A stretch of 64,000 nucleotides of DNA from Siphonodentalium dalli (GCA_032622095.1 CP136063.1:270873426-270937425), one strand, 5' to 3'. Numbered from the stretch's first letter, positions 36,799-47,839 are shown. Numbers and translations are program-made. Notes: generated by a model not told the origin, from the sequence alone.

Positions 36799-38253
36799 CT
36801 TATCTCATATTGGCAGATAGCGTCCGTATGGAATCGGGACGCTGTGCCAAACCAAGAAAGCACTCTCGAAGATTCTCGAGGGACATGCTAGGCACTATCT
36901 ATCTCAAATATATATTACAAACCCCTGTTCCCGCTAACATCTAACCAGCTATCAAGCGATATCTCTTCGATACATCTAAACATAATATCCAATGATAAAT
37001 AAACACACTAAACATCATCTAATAATCAGATATAACTCAATGCTGGCAAGTCCAGTGTGCATCGGTGCACCATGCACACAGGGCTAAAACTTGCTTCCCT
37101 CAAAAAAATAAAATAAATAAATACAATAAAAATATATTACATAAGTATCATATCAATAAATAGGAATATTTCAACATAAACTAATAACATAAACAAACAT
37201 TACCCAGCCAATTTTTCTGCCTCATAACATAACCAAAACTATCCATAATTATTCATCAAACTCAAATAATCCTATTTAGATGAAATAATTAACCAAGGTT
37301 CACAACCTCACAAGTGTATCATAATAACAAACTTAAGTGACACACACACACCAATTATTACGACATGAACACCGATAGGTGAACCTTCCTTAACGATTTA
37401 GTACGCTTACCCCCCCCCCCCCACGTATCTAGTGAGATACAATTCCCCATCCAATTCCCATGATACCCGAACGCCCTTCCACAAGAAAATCTCCAAATAC
37501 AACGTACATGTTAACGGCCAATCAAGGCCCAGTTAACTTAACATGTATAGAACACACAGTGCACAATCGTGCATAAAAATCCCAGATACATGTACAGAGC
37601 TAACTGAAGCTCACTCTTACATACATGTAACGCGCAATACACGGACCCCACATGCATCTATATCGTGCATAAAACAAAAATCCAATACACGTGAACACGA
37701 AATTCACGTACAAACTTCACCCAATACCGCCGCTTACCAAAATGTGCATATACAGTGCCAAAATAGGCTCACCATGTGCACTTTATCCCAAACGACACAA
37801 ATATTGTCAGTCCTTAAGCAATATTTTTCATATTCTTCCCTACCCCATATATTATTGTCAAATATACTTGCCAATGATTAACTGTCATTAATAACATATT
37901 CATATACGCCCTATATCGGATCTTATAACTCAAATTAACACATGTCCAACATCAGTTCATACTACCATTACTATTCATTAAGGCGAAACGATGTATAGAA
38001 CCCACGTATATAGAAGCATCAAGTTTCTTCATCCAAATCCCACACACGTACAATCATCGAGTTGTTCCAATAGGACAACGGAATACAAATTTCCGATATA
38101 ATTTGTCCAGGAACAAAATATCACGTCAGAAACACATTTTTTTCAAATATATCAATACAATTAAATAGGAACATACAATTACCATTCATATACAATGCTA
38201 CCGATATAGATCACCATGCAAAATATCTCCCAACATGACGATATTGTATACAT

Positions 38254-38293
<40 letters not shown>

Positions 38294-38759
38294 ACCGCCA
38301 AGATAACCAGAGCCGCGTGACAATGCGCGATCAAATATTATCATTACAATATAGATAGAACTACTATTCCATGCGTCAATTGCACTCCCCTAATACTATA
38401 CAATCAACAAAAATTTCCGCCAATAATCATGTCAAATATAGCAATAAGAACCTATATATAGCAGTACACAATACGCATTTATTCATATGCCTTTTGATAT
38501 CCATATTGACATGACTGTTGGTATACCTACACCCTATGACACATACATTTTATAAATAATACAGCAACACTACTCGTCATTCACATTCAGATGTCCATGT
38601 GATGTTTTCAATGAAACCAATCTTCATTAGCACGATGTAGCCCACGTTAAATTATATAGGCACAAACAGCTATCAAAGATTGGGCCCATCTTTCTCTTTC
38701 ACTCCTCCTGCCAAACCTCCTCAAATCTCCCCCATCAGCCGGCCCAACTCAACTCCGTC
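36799..38759. other. IN-env spacer, part 2: non-coding, with 39-base poly-C
   Basis: A/C/T-rich DNA with a C-run of 39 at 38,255-38,293 and one of about 12 near 37,412. An open plus-strand stretch at 37,543-37,881 has no motif. 'tttatt' at 38,478-38,483 is an AATAAA polyadenylation signal on the minus strand, ~280 bases beyond the ORF B stop. No other gene is seen. Confidence 0.6.
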
Positions 38760-39065
38760 TTACCAGTCAGTCTGTTCTTCCGACCACAGAGCTATCAACC
38801 TTCTCCTCTCTTCCCTAATCTGCCTCCTCAAATTTAATACGAGGTAACACCTCTCATTTTCCTCCAGCCACAACGTACACAGATATCGATCGCTCTTGGA
38901 TGATACCCCAGTCCGGGCATGCTCATTTCCCCGCTCAAATTGATCGACTATCTGATCATTCACGTACGTCAGATATATCGAATCGACGATCACCCCAAAA
39001 TAACCTAGACCAGACGCCCTCGCATGGCTTAACTTACACTCTAACTCACTTAAAAGTTGACTCAT
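38760..39065 (-). CDS. Antisense ORF B of the retroelement (paralogue of ORF A)
   Basis: 101 codons from ATG 39,065. The frame is open from an earlier ATG at 39,122, but that codon overlaps the TATA box and so is unlikely to be in the mRNA. The C-terminal part, YLCTLWLEENERCYLVLNLR then EERRRLIALWSEEQ, matches ORF A residue for residue at conserved positions. A ~20-residue insert rich in Ser/Arg/Gly separates the N-terminal helices from this core. No known domain is recognised. Two related ORFs on the same antisense strand, each with its own TATA box, argue against chance. Confidence 0.65.
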   Translation of the reverse strand: MSQLLSELECKLSHARASGLGYFGVIVDSIYLTYVNDQIVDQFERGNEHARTGVSSKSDRYLCTLWLEENERCYLVLNLRRQIREERRRLIALWSEEQTDW

Positions 39066-39121
39066 AACTGCAAAGATTGAAAGACAGGCCCGTAATATTT
39101 TCCAGCCATCATACAAACGCA

Positions 39122-39213
39122 TTTATACCGCTATACCACTAATTACCTTCGTCGACATGCCTAGCGCACGCAGCGCGGCTAATTGGTACACACACTGGCA
39201 TCGCGTGACGTCA
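39122..39213 (-). promoter_or_regulatory. Antisense promoter: TATA box and CRE-like site
   Basis: TATAAA (complement of 39,122-39,127) lies 57-62 bases before the ORF B ATG. A palindromic TGACGTCA at 39,206-39,213 lies ~80 bases further upstream. TGACGTCA is the consensus CREB/ATF site. Because it sits between ORF B and env it could act in both directions. Confidence 0.5.
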
Positions 39214-39388
39214 TATTTCGTCGATTTCTGGGGGTACCCAGATACACAGTAAACAGTAAACTTACACCGGCCGAAAAATCTCATTGATTAATCAAACCAG
39301 TTAACCCATATAAGCCATGCCCACGCGAATCTATCTTTATAATCAGATACCGGCTAACCCGCTAATACACACCTATATTTTTACTTAT

Positions 39389-39390
39389 AG
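39389..39390 (+). promoter_or_regulatory. Candidate 3' splice acceptor for env mRNA
   Basis: 'tatttttacttatag|ggg' is a pyrimidine-rich tract ending in AG, 13 bases before the env ATG at 39,404. It pairs naturally with the GTGAGT donor at 28,571. Confidence 0.6.
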
Positions 39391-39403
39391 GGGTGCAAGC
39401 GAT

Positions 39404-41593
39404 ATGAAGCCTAAAGAAAACTTCGTTAAAGCGACCCTCTTCATACTTATCATCGGCTTTCAAACTAGTGACGCTATGTTAACTCGACAGAACATGTTAT
39501 TTTTGCATCACCGGCAAATTGCTGTCTCAAATGAAAATTGGGATCTCAGTTTTCTCATCGAACTCACACCATATTATACCTACATAGCAAGACTCGCTAC
39601 CGACATAAGGATGGCCCAAAATAAACTCAATAGCATTTGTGCCACGTTTCATCAAAGCACATATCACCATAACAAACCTCCATTCAGGAACGAGACAAAT
39701 AACATTAACTTTAATCTCATCAACATTTTGACAGATTTACAAACTGAATTAGCAGCGGCTCTCATGGAAACAAAACAAATCCAATATGAATATCATAATT
39801 ATTATCAACTCCATAATACCAAAAGACTCAAACGAGCAATATTACCCGTAATAAGCGATATAGCTAAGTTTTTATTTGGCACCCCTTCGATGTCAGATAT
39901 TACACATGTAGAAGATAACATACGAACCCTCTACCAAAACCAAAAAAAAATCCAACACGATACTCAAACCGCTTATTCTATCATGAATATAACACGCGTC
40001 ATTTCAAACGAAAATCGCCAACGAGTCAACACATTATCAACAACAATATCCAATATTCAAGCCACACTTCGAAAAGAAACACATCGAACCCAAAAACATG
40101 TGCATACAATTGAAATATTCACAATCATCAACGCTAAATTTCTAGTAATATTACACGAAATACAACAAGATGTTATCCAAGCAAAATTATATTTGCGACA
40201 TCTTAAAGTTCAAATTGCCTCTCTAATTAACCACCGATTTACACCGGAGATCATAAGCCCAATACATTTAAAAAAGGCACTTGACAGTATAACGAAATTA
40301 CTTCCAGCCCATTTGAAGTTACCATTCCCCATAGAATCGGGAATTGCAAAATATTACCAACATTTGAAGACACAAACCATACTCACAGACAGCAGACTAA
40401 TCATTACCATAACAATTTATTTACGCGATATCAGAATGCAGTTTGACATATTCCGCGCTATACCATTTTTTTATCCATTAGACCCTCGAGACCCAAGACT
40501 CAGACACAACAATAAATATACAGTTGCCCGAATCGATATTACTCATAATTACCTGCTATTATCTCCCGACCGATCCAAATATAGCACCATTGGTGACAAT
40601 CACCCGTGTATTTTAAACAAATTACCATATTGTAAAATTCAAAAAATTTCAATCGCCGCATCACATAATCATAACTGCCTACTCAACATATTCACCAATG
40701 ATACAAAAAATACCGCCACAAATTGCCCTATAGCCATTTACCCTCAGTATAATTTACCATCCGCTATTAAGCTGGCGGCATGTACATGGCTTATAACAAC
40801 CACGAAAGCTCATACATTTACAGTAAACTGTCATCACAATCTCTTAAGAAAACGACCGTATAGAATCACAATTTTACCCCCCATCGCAACGATAACTTTA
40901 CCACCAAGGTGCATAGCTACATCAGCTAGTATCAAACTAATTGCATTCACAACTTTGAACTCATCAAACATCACCATCAAGACACAAATAACCCAATTAC
41001 AATCAACTATTGAATTACATAAATTGCCACAATGGAAGCCATTATTTTCCCAAATTCATAACTTGCCCCCTCAAGTATCGATTCCAAACAAGTTACCCCC
41101 CATAAAGCAACTATCATTATATGATTTTCTGCAAACAGTCACATCCCTGCAACCCATCAAACAAAAGAAAAAACAGAATTATTACCAAATTATCATTCCC
41201 GCGGTCATTACGTTCGTATTAATTTTACTGATTGCCATCTCAAGTCGCAAATACATTATTCAGTGTATCACGAAAATTTCCCAATACCAGACTCAACGCA
41301 ATCACAACACGCGACGAATTAAAATCGCAAAGCGACGAAATAAACTTAACCAAATGATAAAGGGAACTGATATGCAACTTCGTCACAGACTAACCCCACC
41401 AATATCCAATGAAGCCACGAAAGATATTCATTTGTCTCCAGCTAAGGAACCTCAAATACAAATCACACAAGAAGATTTGACATTTCCCAAAAAACACCCG
41501 CGAGATGTCGATGAAGAATCATCCACACTACGACCTATGAAAATAATGAAAACTCACGCGTCCATCCATAACCCACCACTTAATCTATATTGA
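39404..41593 (+). CDS. env: Env: baculovirus F-like/errantivirus-type fusion glycoprotein
   Basis: 729 codons from ATG 39,404, chosen because a signal peptide (FVKATLFILIIGFQTSDA) follows it at once and a splice acceptor precedes it. The frame is also open from an ATG at 39,317. A furin-type RLKR site ends at residue ~144. It is followed by a hydrophobic fusion-peptide-like segment with the F-protein signature 'KFLFGT' and a coiled-coil region rich in Asn/Gln. There are several N-glycosylation sites (NIT, NDT). One transmembrane span (~596-616, IIIPAVITFVLILLIAISS) precedes a basic cytoplasmic tail of ~110 residues. This is the layout of class I F proteins in baculoviruses and insect errantiviruses. 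The reading frame is uninterrupted. Confidence 0.88.
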   Translation: MKPKENFVKATLFILIIGFQTSDAMLTRQNMLFLHHRQIAVSNENWDLSFLIELTPYYTYIARLATDIRMAQNKLNSICATFHQSTYHHNKPPFRNETNNINFNLINILTDLQTELAAALMETKQIQYEYHNYYQLHNTKRLKRAILPVISDIAKFLFGTPSMSDITHVEDNIRTLYQNQKKIQHDTQTAYSIMNITRVISNENRQRVNTLSTTISNIQATLRKETHRTQKHVHTIEIFTIINAKFLVILHEIQQDVIQAKLYLRHLKVQIASLINHRFTPEIISPIHLKKALDSITKLLPAHLKLPFPIESGIAKYYQHLKTQTILTDSRLIITITIYLRDIRMQFDIFRAIPFFYPLDPRDPRLRHNNKYTVARIDITHNYLLLSPDRSKYSTIGDNHPCILNKLPYCKIQKISIAASHNHNCLLNIFTNDTKNTATNCPIAIYPQYNLPSAIKLAACTWLITTTKAHTFTVNCHHNLLRKRPYRITILPPIATITLPPRCIATSASIKLIAFTTLNSSNITIKTQITQLQSTIELHKLPQWKPLFSQIHNLPPQVSIPNKLPPIKQLSLYDFLQTVTSLQPIKQKKKQNYYQIIIPAVITFVLILLIAISSRKYIIQCITKISQYQTQRNHNTRRIKIAKRRNKLNQMIKGTDMQLRHRLTPPISNEATKDIHLSPAKEPQIQITQEDLTFPKKHPRDVDEESSTLRPMKIMKTHASIHNPPLNLY

Positions 41594-42567
41594 TCATTTT
41601 CCCAATAATACCATTTTTTTTCCTATAAGGGGCACAAAACCCACAGACTAATTCTAATATCGTTACTGCATGCATACCACGTCAGCTGCATATAATAACG
41701 CCATTATGACACGTGCCAACCCCAAGAGTTAGACAACTGACCGCCGATTATCTTCAATAACATTGGTCACGGATCTCCCCACCTATCAACAAATGCATTA
41801 ATTAAAGTCTCATATACCACACTCCAAACAATATTTCACCTCTGACCCATGCTCTCAACAATTCCCTGAGCAATTAACGGCAGATATGACACGTGCCAAC
41901 CCCAAGAGTTAGACAACTGACCGCCGATTATCTTCAATAACATTGGTCACGGAACTCGCCAACTATCAACAAACGCATTAATCAAAGTCTCATATACCAC
42001 ACTCCAAACAATATTTCACCTCTGACACATGCTCTCAACAATTCCCTGTGCAATTGACGGCAGATGAGAAACATTTGGTCTCTCATTACCACAATACCGA
42101 ATGTATACATATCGTCATGATTTTATTAACAATACAACATGCATTTATATAATACATCACCAATGTTCATCAGTTACAAAACATACCATGCACTATTACC
42201 GTATTGTTATATTCATTACTTCTCATACTTGTATCTCTATATTCTATTATCATACCTTAGCCTACATATCAATATAGCACGCATTATGACTGCTTGCACG
42301 ATCATTTTATATACCAACCCATATATGCTTTTCCCACCATTTATTTCATAATCTCATAATATTGCGTATCATCATTTTAAGACAACTTAATATCGCATAT
42401 CATCATTTTAAGACAACTTTGTTCCACATGTATTAATCATAACTTCACCACAATCAATGTTATTATACTTCATTTCAGCCTCATCCACATTACATGATCA
42501 CAATTACCCCAGTTAGGTCCATAATTTTGATGTTACATAAGATTTTCCGCTGCGCTAAAAATCTTAC
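41594..42567. repeat. 3' non-coding region with 180-bp direct duplication
   Basis: 'atgacacgtgccaacccc' begins copies at 41,706 and 41,886. The two 180-bp copies (to ~42,065) differ at only a handful of positions, so the duplication is recent. The rest, to the polypurine tract, is AT-rich with two copies of 'tatcatcattttaagacaac' near 42,367 and 42,396. Confidence 0.85.
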
Positions 42568-42583
42568 ACGGGTGGGGGACATA
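42568..42583 (+). promoter_or_regulatory. Polypurine tract
   Basis: 'gggtgggggacata' directly before the 3' LTR is the expected plus-strand primer. It is short and interrupted by a T. Confidence 0.6.
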
Positions 42584-43038
42584 TGTGAGATAACTACCCA
42601 TTATAATCTCACAACTTGATTCAAACTATACGAATGTCCCAATATATAAAACCCCAAACTCAGATATTTGTGTTCGGTTCTCGAAACCTCACACGTCTTA
42701 CTCTCAGCGAAGATATACACACAATGAAGATGGCTCCCAAATATGGTCAAGGGAGATGACCATAACGGAAGAACCAATCCCGATGTGTATTGCCAAACAC
42801 CTCATCTAATATGCATCCCAAATAGTATATAAGAAACAACTACATCCCATCACATCATGCTTTCACTAGACTCATCTCGTACCTAGATCATATCCAGGCA
42901 TCATTCACACCAGGCATCACCCATTCGGGGACACCAATTCGCGGCGACTATTGATCATTATATTTGTACACACTGCATATCTTATTCACAACATAATAAA
43001 GACTTGTACCTACTATATACATGTGTCATTACCTCACA
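42584..43038 (+). repeat. 3' LTR (455 bp)
   Basis: Identical to the 5' LTR except A at 42,764. It is followed by the AAAT target duplication (43,039-43,042). Confidence 0.95.
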
Positions 43039-43042
43039 AAAT

Positions 43043-44280
43043 GGGTTCATCCCAATTTTTTTTTCAGAAACAATTGGGGGGGGGGGGGGCCATGAGGGCC
43101 GCTAGTCTAGTGGGCTGCTAGTCTGGCAAAATGACAGAATTTTACACTGAGTGGATAGTCTTTATAGATTATTTTTTTCAGGACCCATGACTATGTAGGA
43201 AACTTTCACAATCACCATTCAGTTGTTTAACCCTTAATATATCAAATGACATAGGAATTGTCTATTATTGATTTGGAGGGGTATTAATGTGATAAAAGCA
43301 GATAACAGATAAATAGAAGTTCACAAGGAGCTGCAAAGAACCCTATTGATTTATTGAGGAAAATGTATGGTCTTTTGGTGAACTATTATCTGAATATTTC
43401 CTGTGGGTTAACTACTCATCAATGATGCTTTAGTATATAAAGGGTTATTAATAAACACCTAAACCGTTACAATGCATGAGATCTAGAATATTAATTATTA
43501 ATAACTAGAGTTCAAATTTCAATGATATTCACTCAATCACTGGCTGTTAGGCTAATGTTAGAGATATTCCCAATGCAGAAATGCCATAAAAGGACATTAT
43601 GTTGAACATTGACTCAGATTCATAGGAGTAACTATTTTATTACTTATTTACTAGTCCTATAGGTTTTGTTATAGTCCTAGTAAATAAGTAATCATCAGAA
43701 TCTCACTCTCAGATTTGCAAATTGCAGTTAAAAGTTTATATTATAATATAATTTATAAAGACTTTGACAATGGAACATGTTTGTATATCGATGACAATGT
43801 ATCATAAGCTTGTGCAATTAGTATAAATTCATACTAACTCCTCTGTGTGTCAGTGTTAAATTTGTGATTTATTTATATATATTGTATTTACTTTTAAATG
43901 AATTGTTTTCATCGAATATGGCGTCCATACCAACTTGCGTTGTTATGTTAAATCTATCGGACCAGGAAGCGGATCAAATATATGATCATAATATTGTTGC
44001 TAAACTGACGGTTTTTTGGAAAAAAATAAAAAAATCGAACAAAGAGAAATAGTTGAGAATTAAATTTGGTCGATTTATTAAAAACAAGATAAATCTGACG
44101 TCTCTGTGGTATTGGGGGATTAGAAGATTCGATTTAATGTGACCAACAAATTTCGAAGCGGGAGCTCACACATCTAGAAATAAAAATGGCGTCTTTTAAG
44201 GATCAGTGAATATGCACGATCTGATATTGATCCTCTGATACTGTTAAATGATCACTGAAAACAGATAAACATCGCATATA
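43043..44280. other. Gene-less host DNA with a relic of the death-domain gene 3' flank
   Basis: 43,233-43,455 resembles 47,640-47,845 in the same orientation: shared phrases are 'gtctattatt.at.tggagggg', 'gataa.a.ag', 'gaa.tattatct.aatat.tcct' and 'taactactcatcaa'. The latter includes the end of the death-domain gene. A hairpin pairs 43,639-43,654 with 43,677-43,692 (attacttatttactag). No gene is supported. Confidence 0.55.
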
Positions 44281-44875
44281 TAAAACTATGTCATCCTCCG
44301 TGGTTTGGGACACTGAATGGGTGGTCTCATTGGATATTTCTGGAACATACAGGATGGCTTGGGACACACCTATTATGTTGTTTCAAACTGAGGTTGCAAC
44401 GTATGGAGCACTACTAGTGTGGTTTGGGGACATTCGTTGAATTGATTGAGTCTTTAATTATGTCGATTGAGACACCCATTTAGTGGTTTGGGATACTCAT
44501 TTTGGGTGAATTGCAAGACCAGATGCATGGTTTCGGGAACTATATGCGTGGGTAATGACACCAGTTGAGTATCGTTTGGGGAGTTACCTACATCAGTCTA
44601 TATCGGTCCGTGTAGTTCGTGTAATTCGGATTGGGACACCACGTGGATGGTTTGGAACAATGTATGGATTTGGAGCGCCCGTTATGTGGATTTCGATACT
44701 CACATGTTGTTTTTTGTATACCGGATGGGTTTTATAACTCTGTGTATGGTTTGGCGGACTCGTTTTGTGGTTGTGGACACTCATCTGATGTTTTGTGAAA
44801 CTATTTGTGGCTTTGGAAACTCGTATGTTGGCATAGATAACTACATGTTGGCTATACGATATCGTAAGATATAGT
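44281..44875. repeat. Degenerate GT-rich repeat built on 'tggtttggga.act'
   Basis: At least ten irregular occurrences of 'tggtttgggacac' or close variants lie at 35-60 bp spacing. ORFs on both strands here (44,593-44,883 minus, 44,647-44,874 plus) are repeat artefacts. Confidence 0.6.
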
Positions 44876-46427
44876 AAAAACAAGTCAACAACAACAAAAA
44901 CACTTCAATATCTCATTTTCGACTGCCATTTCCGCTGTCATTTTGAAAACTGTTTAGACTCCGAATTGTCCAATCATCGCGATATGACTTACTAGAACGG
45001 ATTGGGATTCGCCATTTTATAGTTTTAGTGTCAAATTATGCACGAAATGACAGGCATAATTATGCTATTGCAAAGGAATAATGCGGTTTTTATTTTGTTG
45101 CAGGTTTCTGTCACAATGCATTTAGAGGACTCTGTAGTGAATGGTAGTACACTCCAGAAAATTGCCACCATATTGCCCCGTAACATTCAAGACCACATGT
45201 TATCGTCAAATTAGTTAGTGGAGCAGACATCCTGACGAAAAAATGGATCACGTTTAATACTGGCGCCCAGTCTGGAGAAGCATTTTGGCCGACCTTGTTC
45301 CCAGACAAAAATTCCAACTTTCTTACATATTTCCTCTATTGTTATCCAAAATTACGTCTTTCCCTTCATTAAACGCATGGCCAGTTTAGATGTTATCACG
45401 TGGTCACATTTGGCAGTCAGGGAACTCGACTTAGCGTTTATGGTTTGCAGATTTGTTCATTAAAAAAATCCAATTTTCATCATTTTTGTTAACATATTAC
45501 AGAATTTAGACTCCAAAATTAAAAAAATTCCATTCTGGTTCATGGGGATTTTGGATATGTTATTATATGAGTATAGTCACACTCTAAAATACCAAAAGTC
45601 ATTGCATAGTAAATTTTTTATGGTTGGGAGTTTCCTTCCATCCGTTTGAGTGGATTAATAAGGAATCGCAAATTTGACCCAAAAACCCCACATATAAATA
45701 TGACACTATTTCAAAGGTATGTAGAACCCCCCCTCCCCAAAGCAAATATTGGATATATTGATCCCCAGGGTATTCCCGACAAACTAACAACAACGACCGA
45801 TTGTTACAGATTTAATATAGGTTCACTTTAAAAGCTGAGTATTAACCAGAAATTACATTTTCTTTTGTTTACATATTCCTGTATTTTGACCCAAAAATTA
45901 CGACTTTCCCGCCCTGGAATTCATGGGGATTTTGGTTGTGTTATTATATGGATATAGTCACATTCAAACATACCAAAAGCATTGTATAGTAGTTTGTTCA
46001 CGGTTGGGGTTTTCTTTCCATCAAATTGACTAGTCTAATAAGGAACAGCAAGATTTACACAAAAGACCACAGATAGGACCCACATATCAACTCAAAATCG
46101 AGTCTCAACGACCAGACTACATGTATTAATTCAACTGAATGTCCTCTCTTTTCGAAAAAATGTTTCTGACTTCAGAAATAAATTCACTCCTTTGAATTTA
46201 ATACCCAGTTTGTTTTATCGTTATGCTTAGATTCCCAGATAAAGATATTATGATATCTCACTTTATACGGGACATTCTCATGCAGTTGGAGTATAGTAAT
46301 CTCTGATTTTCGCTGTCCAAGTTTTAGTATATAACCTAGTTATGTGGCGTCTTCACAGAACCAAGTTATGGGGATATATATATATAATGATAAATGATAT
46401 GTATATATATATATATGCCTCATAATT
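44876..46427. other. Gene-less sequence
   Basis: Two diverged ~400-bp stretches (about 45,540-45,700 and 45,918-46,080) share 'tcatggggattttgg.t.tgttattatatg' and 'caaaa...ttgcatagta'. They are an old duplication. No gene is seen. Confidence 0.5.
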
Positions 46428-46590
46428 CTCCTAATTTATATATACCCCATAAATCTCCAAATCCATATATACCCCATAAATTCCTTAATCCATATATATA
46501 CCCCATAAATATCCAAATCCATATATGCCCCATAAATTCCCTAATCCATATATGCCCCATAAACTCCCAAATCCATATATGCCCCGGGGT
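46428..46590. repeat. 27-29-bp minisatellite
   Basis: Five to six units of 'ccccataaatctccaaatcc' plus 'atatata' alternate 'ccaaatcc' and 'ctaatcc' forms. Open frames on both strands read the unit (plus: PINS.IHIC; minus: GHIWI) and are not genes. Confidence 0.75.
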
Positions 46591-46936
46591 CACTGGCAGC
46601 CGCATACATATAGGCTACATATATAAATCACACTAAATTCACTAATATGAAGACTATTATTATGGTTCATAAATTTGCCAAATACATTTAACTTTTCCGC
46701 TTTGTGATTACAGTATTGTGAGCATTGTTCGTTGACCTTTGTTTATTTATTTGGAGTTTTATCTCGCTTTCTATAACTTGGTGATATCACCACAATGTCT
46801 GATTAATTGTTGGTGGGGAAAAAACCATGTGAAGTTTTCTGTCCCATATTGAAATTTATTTCGAGCGCACATCCTCAAGTAGATCATGCCATGAATCTCT
46901 ACTAATGCTAACACGCATACAGGCGTTAATATCATT
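46591..46936. other. Gene-less sequence
   Basis: Short AT-rich spacer with nothing distinctive. Confidence 0.4.
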
Positions 46937-47379
46937 TTAGAATCCGCCACATTGAACTTCTTTGTTCGACAAAACTTCAATTGATTTGTCTCCTCGCCTC
47001 ATCCATATTTCGCATTCACAATAATGCTCGTGGCAAACGTGGGGGATCCACACTAGAGGTATTGATGACTTGAATCTTGGTGTTGATTTGTAGCCGCCTT
47101 TGGTAGCATCAAACATGACGATAGGTCGCTGTATAACAGTCGCCGCTAATTCAACCATCAATCTTGATTCGGCCAAAAGTGGTGCATGCCGTAAGTCTTG
47201 CGCCGACGCACCAAGTGCGCCCCTCTCTGTGTAGTACAGGTCAACTGCCGCATCTCTCAGAATCATCCATCCGTCGGTCGTCCCGTAAAGCCCATTGCTG
47301 AGTGTCCCTCCAAAATAGAGATATTTCTTCGCCGTACACTGCTTTACAGTATACCCCCTGGAACATCATCTCGTCAATT
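46937..47379 (-). pseudogene. Possible OTU-like protease fragment
   Basis: An open minus-strand frame of ~147 codons with no obvious start. It contains LYFGGTLSNGLYGTTDGWMI, then 'LVELAATVIQRPIVMFDATK', then 'SSIPLVWIPHVCHEHY'. The pattern Leu-x-RPI-V-x near a later Pro-Leu-x-W...His-Tyr resembles the C-terminal half of A20/TRABID-type OTU deubiquitinases. No catalytic Cys segment is visible upstream, so at most a fragment or an exon is present. It lies ~460 bases beyond the death-domain gene on the same strand. Identification is tentative. Confidence 0.3.
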
Positions 47380-47839
47380 TTTGTTGTTTGTTTGTTTGTT
47401 TGTTTTTTTTTTCTTGATTTAAATTTAATATTTTGCATAATATACGAAAACATCTTAAAAATTATTCATTCACACACAACCTCAGAAGTATGTAGAAATC
47501 ACTACATCTAAAGATTTAAAATTAATTGTATGGTCAATTCCACTACAAAATGATAAACTGTGGTCTACACAACATAACTGATTTGATTAAAGTTAACCCT
47601 TTCTTTTCTAAATGGATTCTCCCCATTCAGTTATAAATGTAAACATTGGAAAGGTCTATTATTCATCTGGAGGGGTGTTTAGGAAAAAATAGGCAGATGG
47701 CAGATAATAAAAGTGCATATTTATTGGAGCGAAATATTCAGACAATAACTTCAACAATATAGTCGTTTGTTGAATTATTATCTAAATATCTCCTAAAGGA
47801 TAACTACTCATCAACGAGTATCTGGAAAAGAAAAGGTTA
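47380..47839. other. Gene-less, (GTTT)n/T-rich run
   Basis: A 'tttg' microsatellite lies at 47,385-47,412. 47,640-47,839 has a diverged direct copy at 43,233-43,455. Confidence 0.55.

Larger units (their letters stand above)
27422..43038 (+). mobile_element. Full-length Ty3/gypsy-like endogenous retrovirus with env
   Basis: A 15.6-kb element bounded by matching 455-bp LTRs (TG...CA ends, one mismatch) and an AAAT target duplication. It reads plus-strand as leader, upstream ORF, gag, PR-RT-RH, IN, spacer and env. Two antisense ORFs lie in the IN-env spacer. RT/RNaseH/IN order (IN after RH), the DD35E integrase and an F-like env place it with the gypsy/errantivirus-like lineage. By eye the coding strand is rich in A and C and poor in G. 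At 15.6 kb it is about twice a typical gypsy element, mainly because of the 1.2-kb leader and the 4.3-kb IN-env spacer. Near-identical LTRs mean a very recent insertion. Confidence 0.95.

Noticed and set aside
46394-46636. ORFs with PINS.IHIC / GHIWI repeats
   Set aside because: They read a 27-29-bp minisatellite in both directions; there is no other coding evidence.
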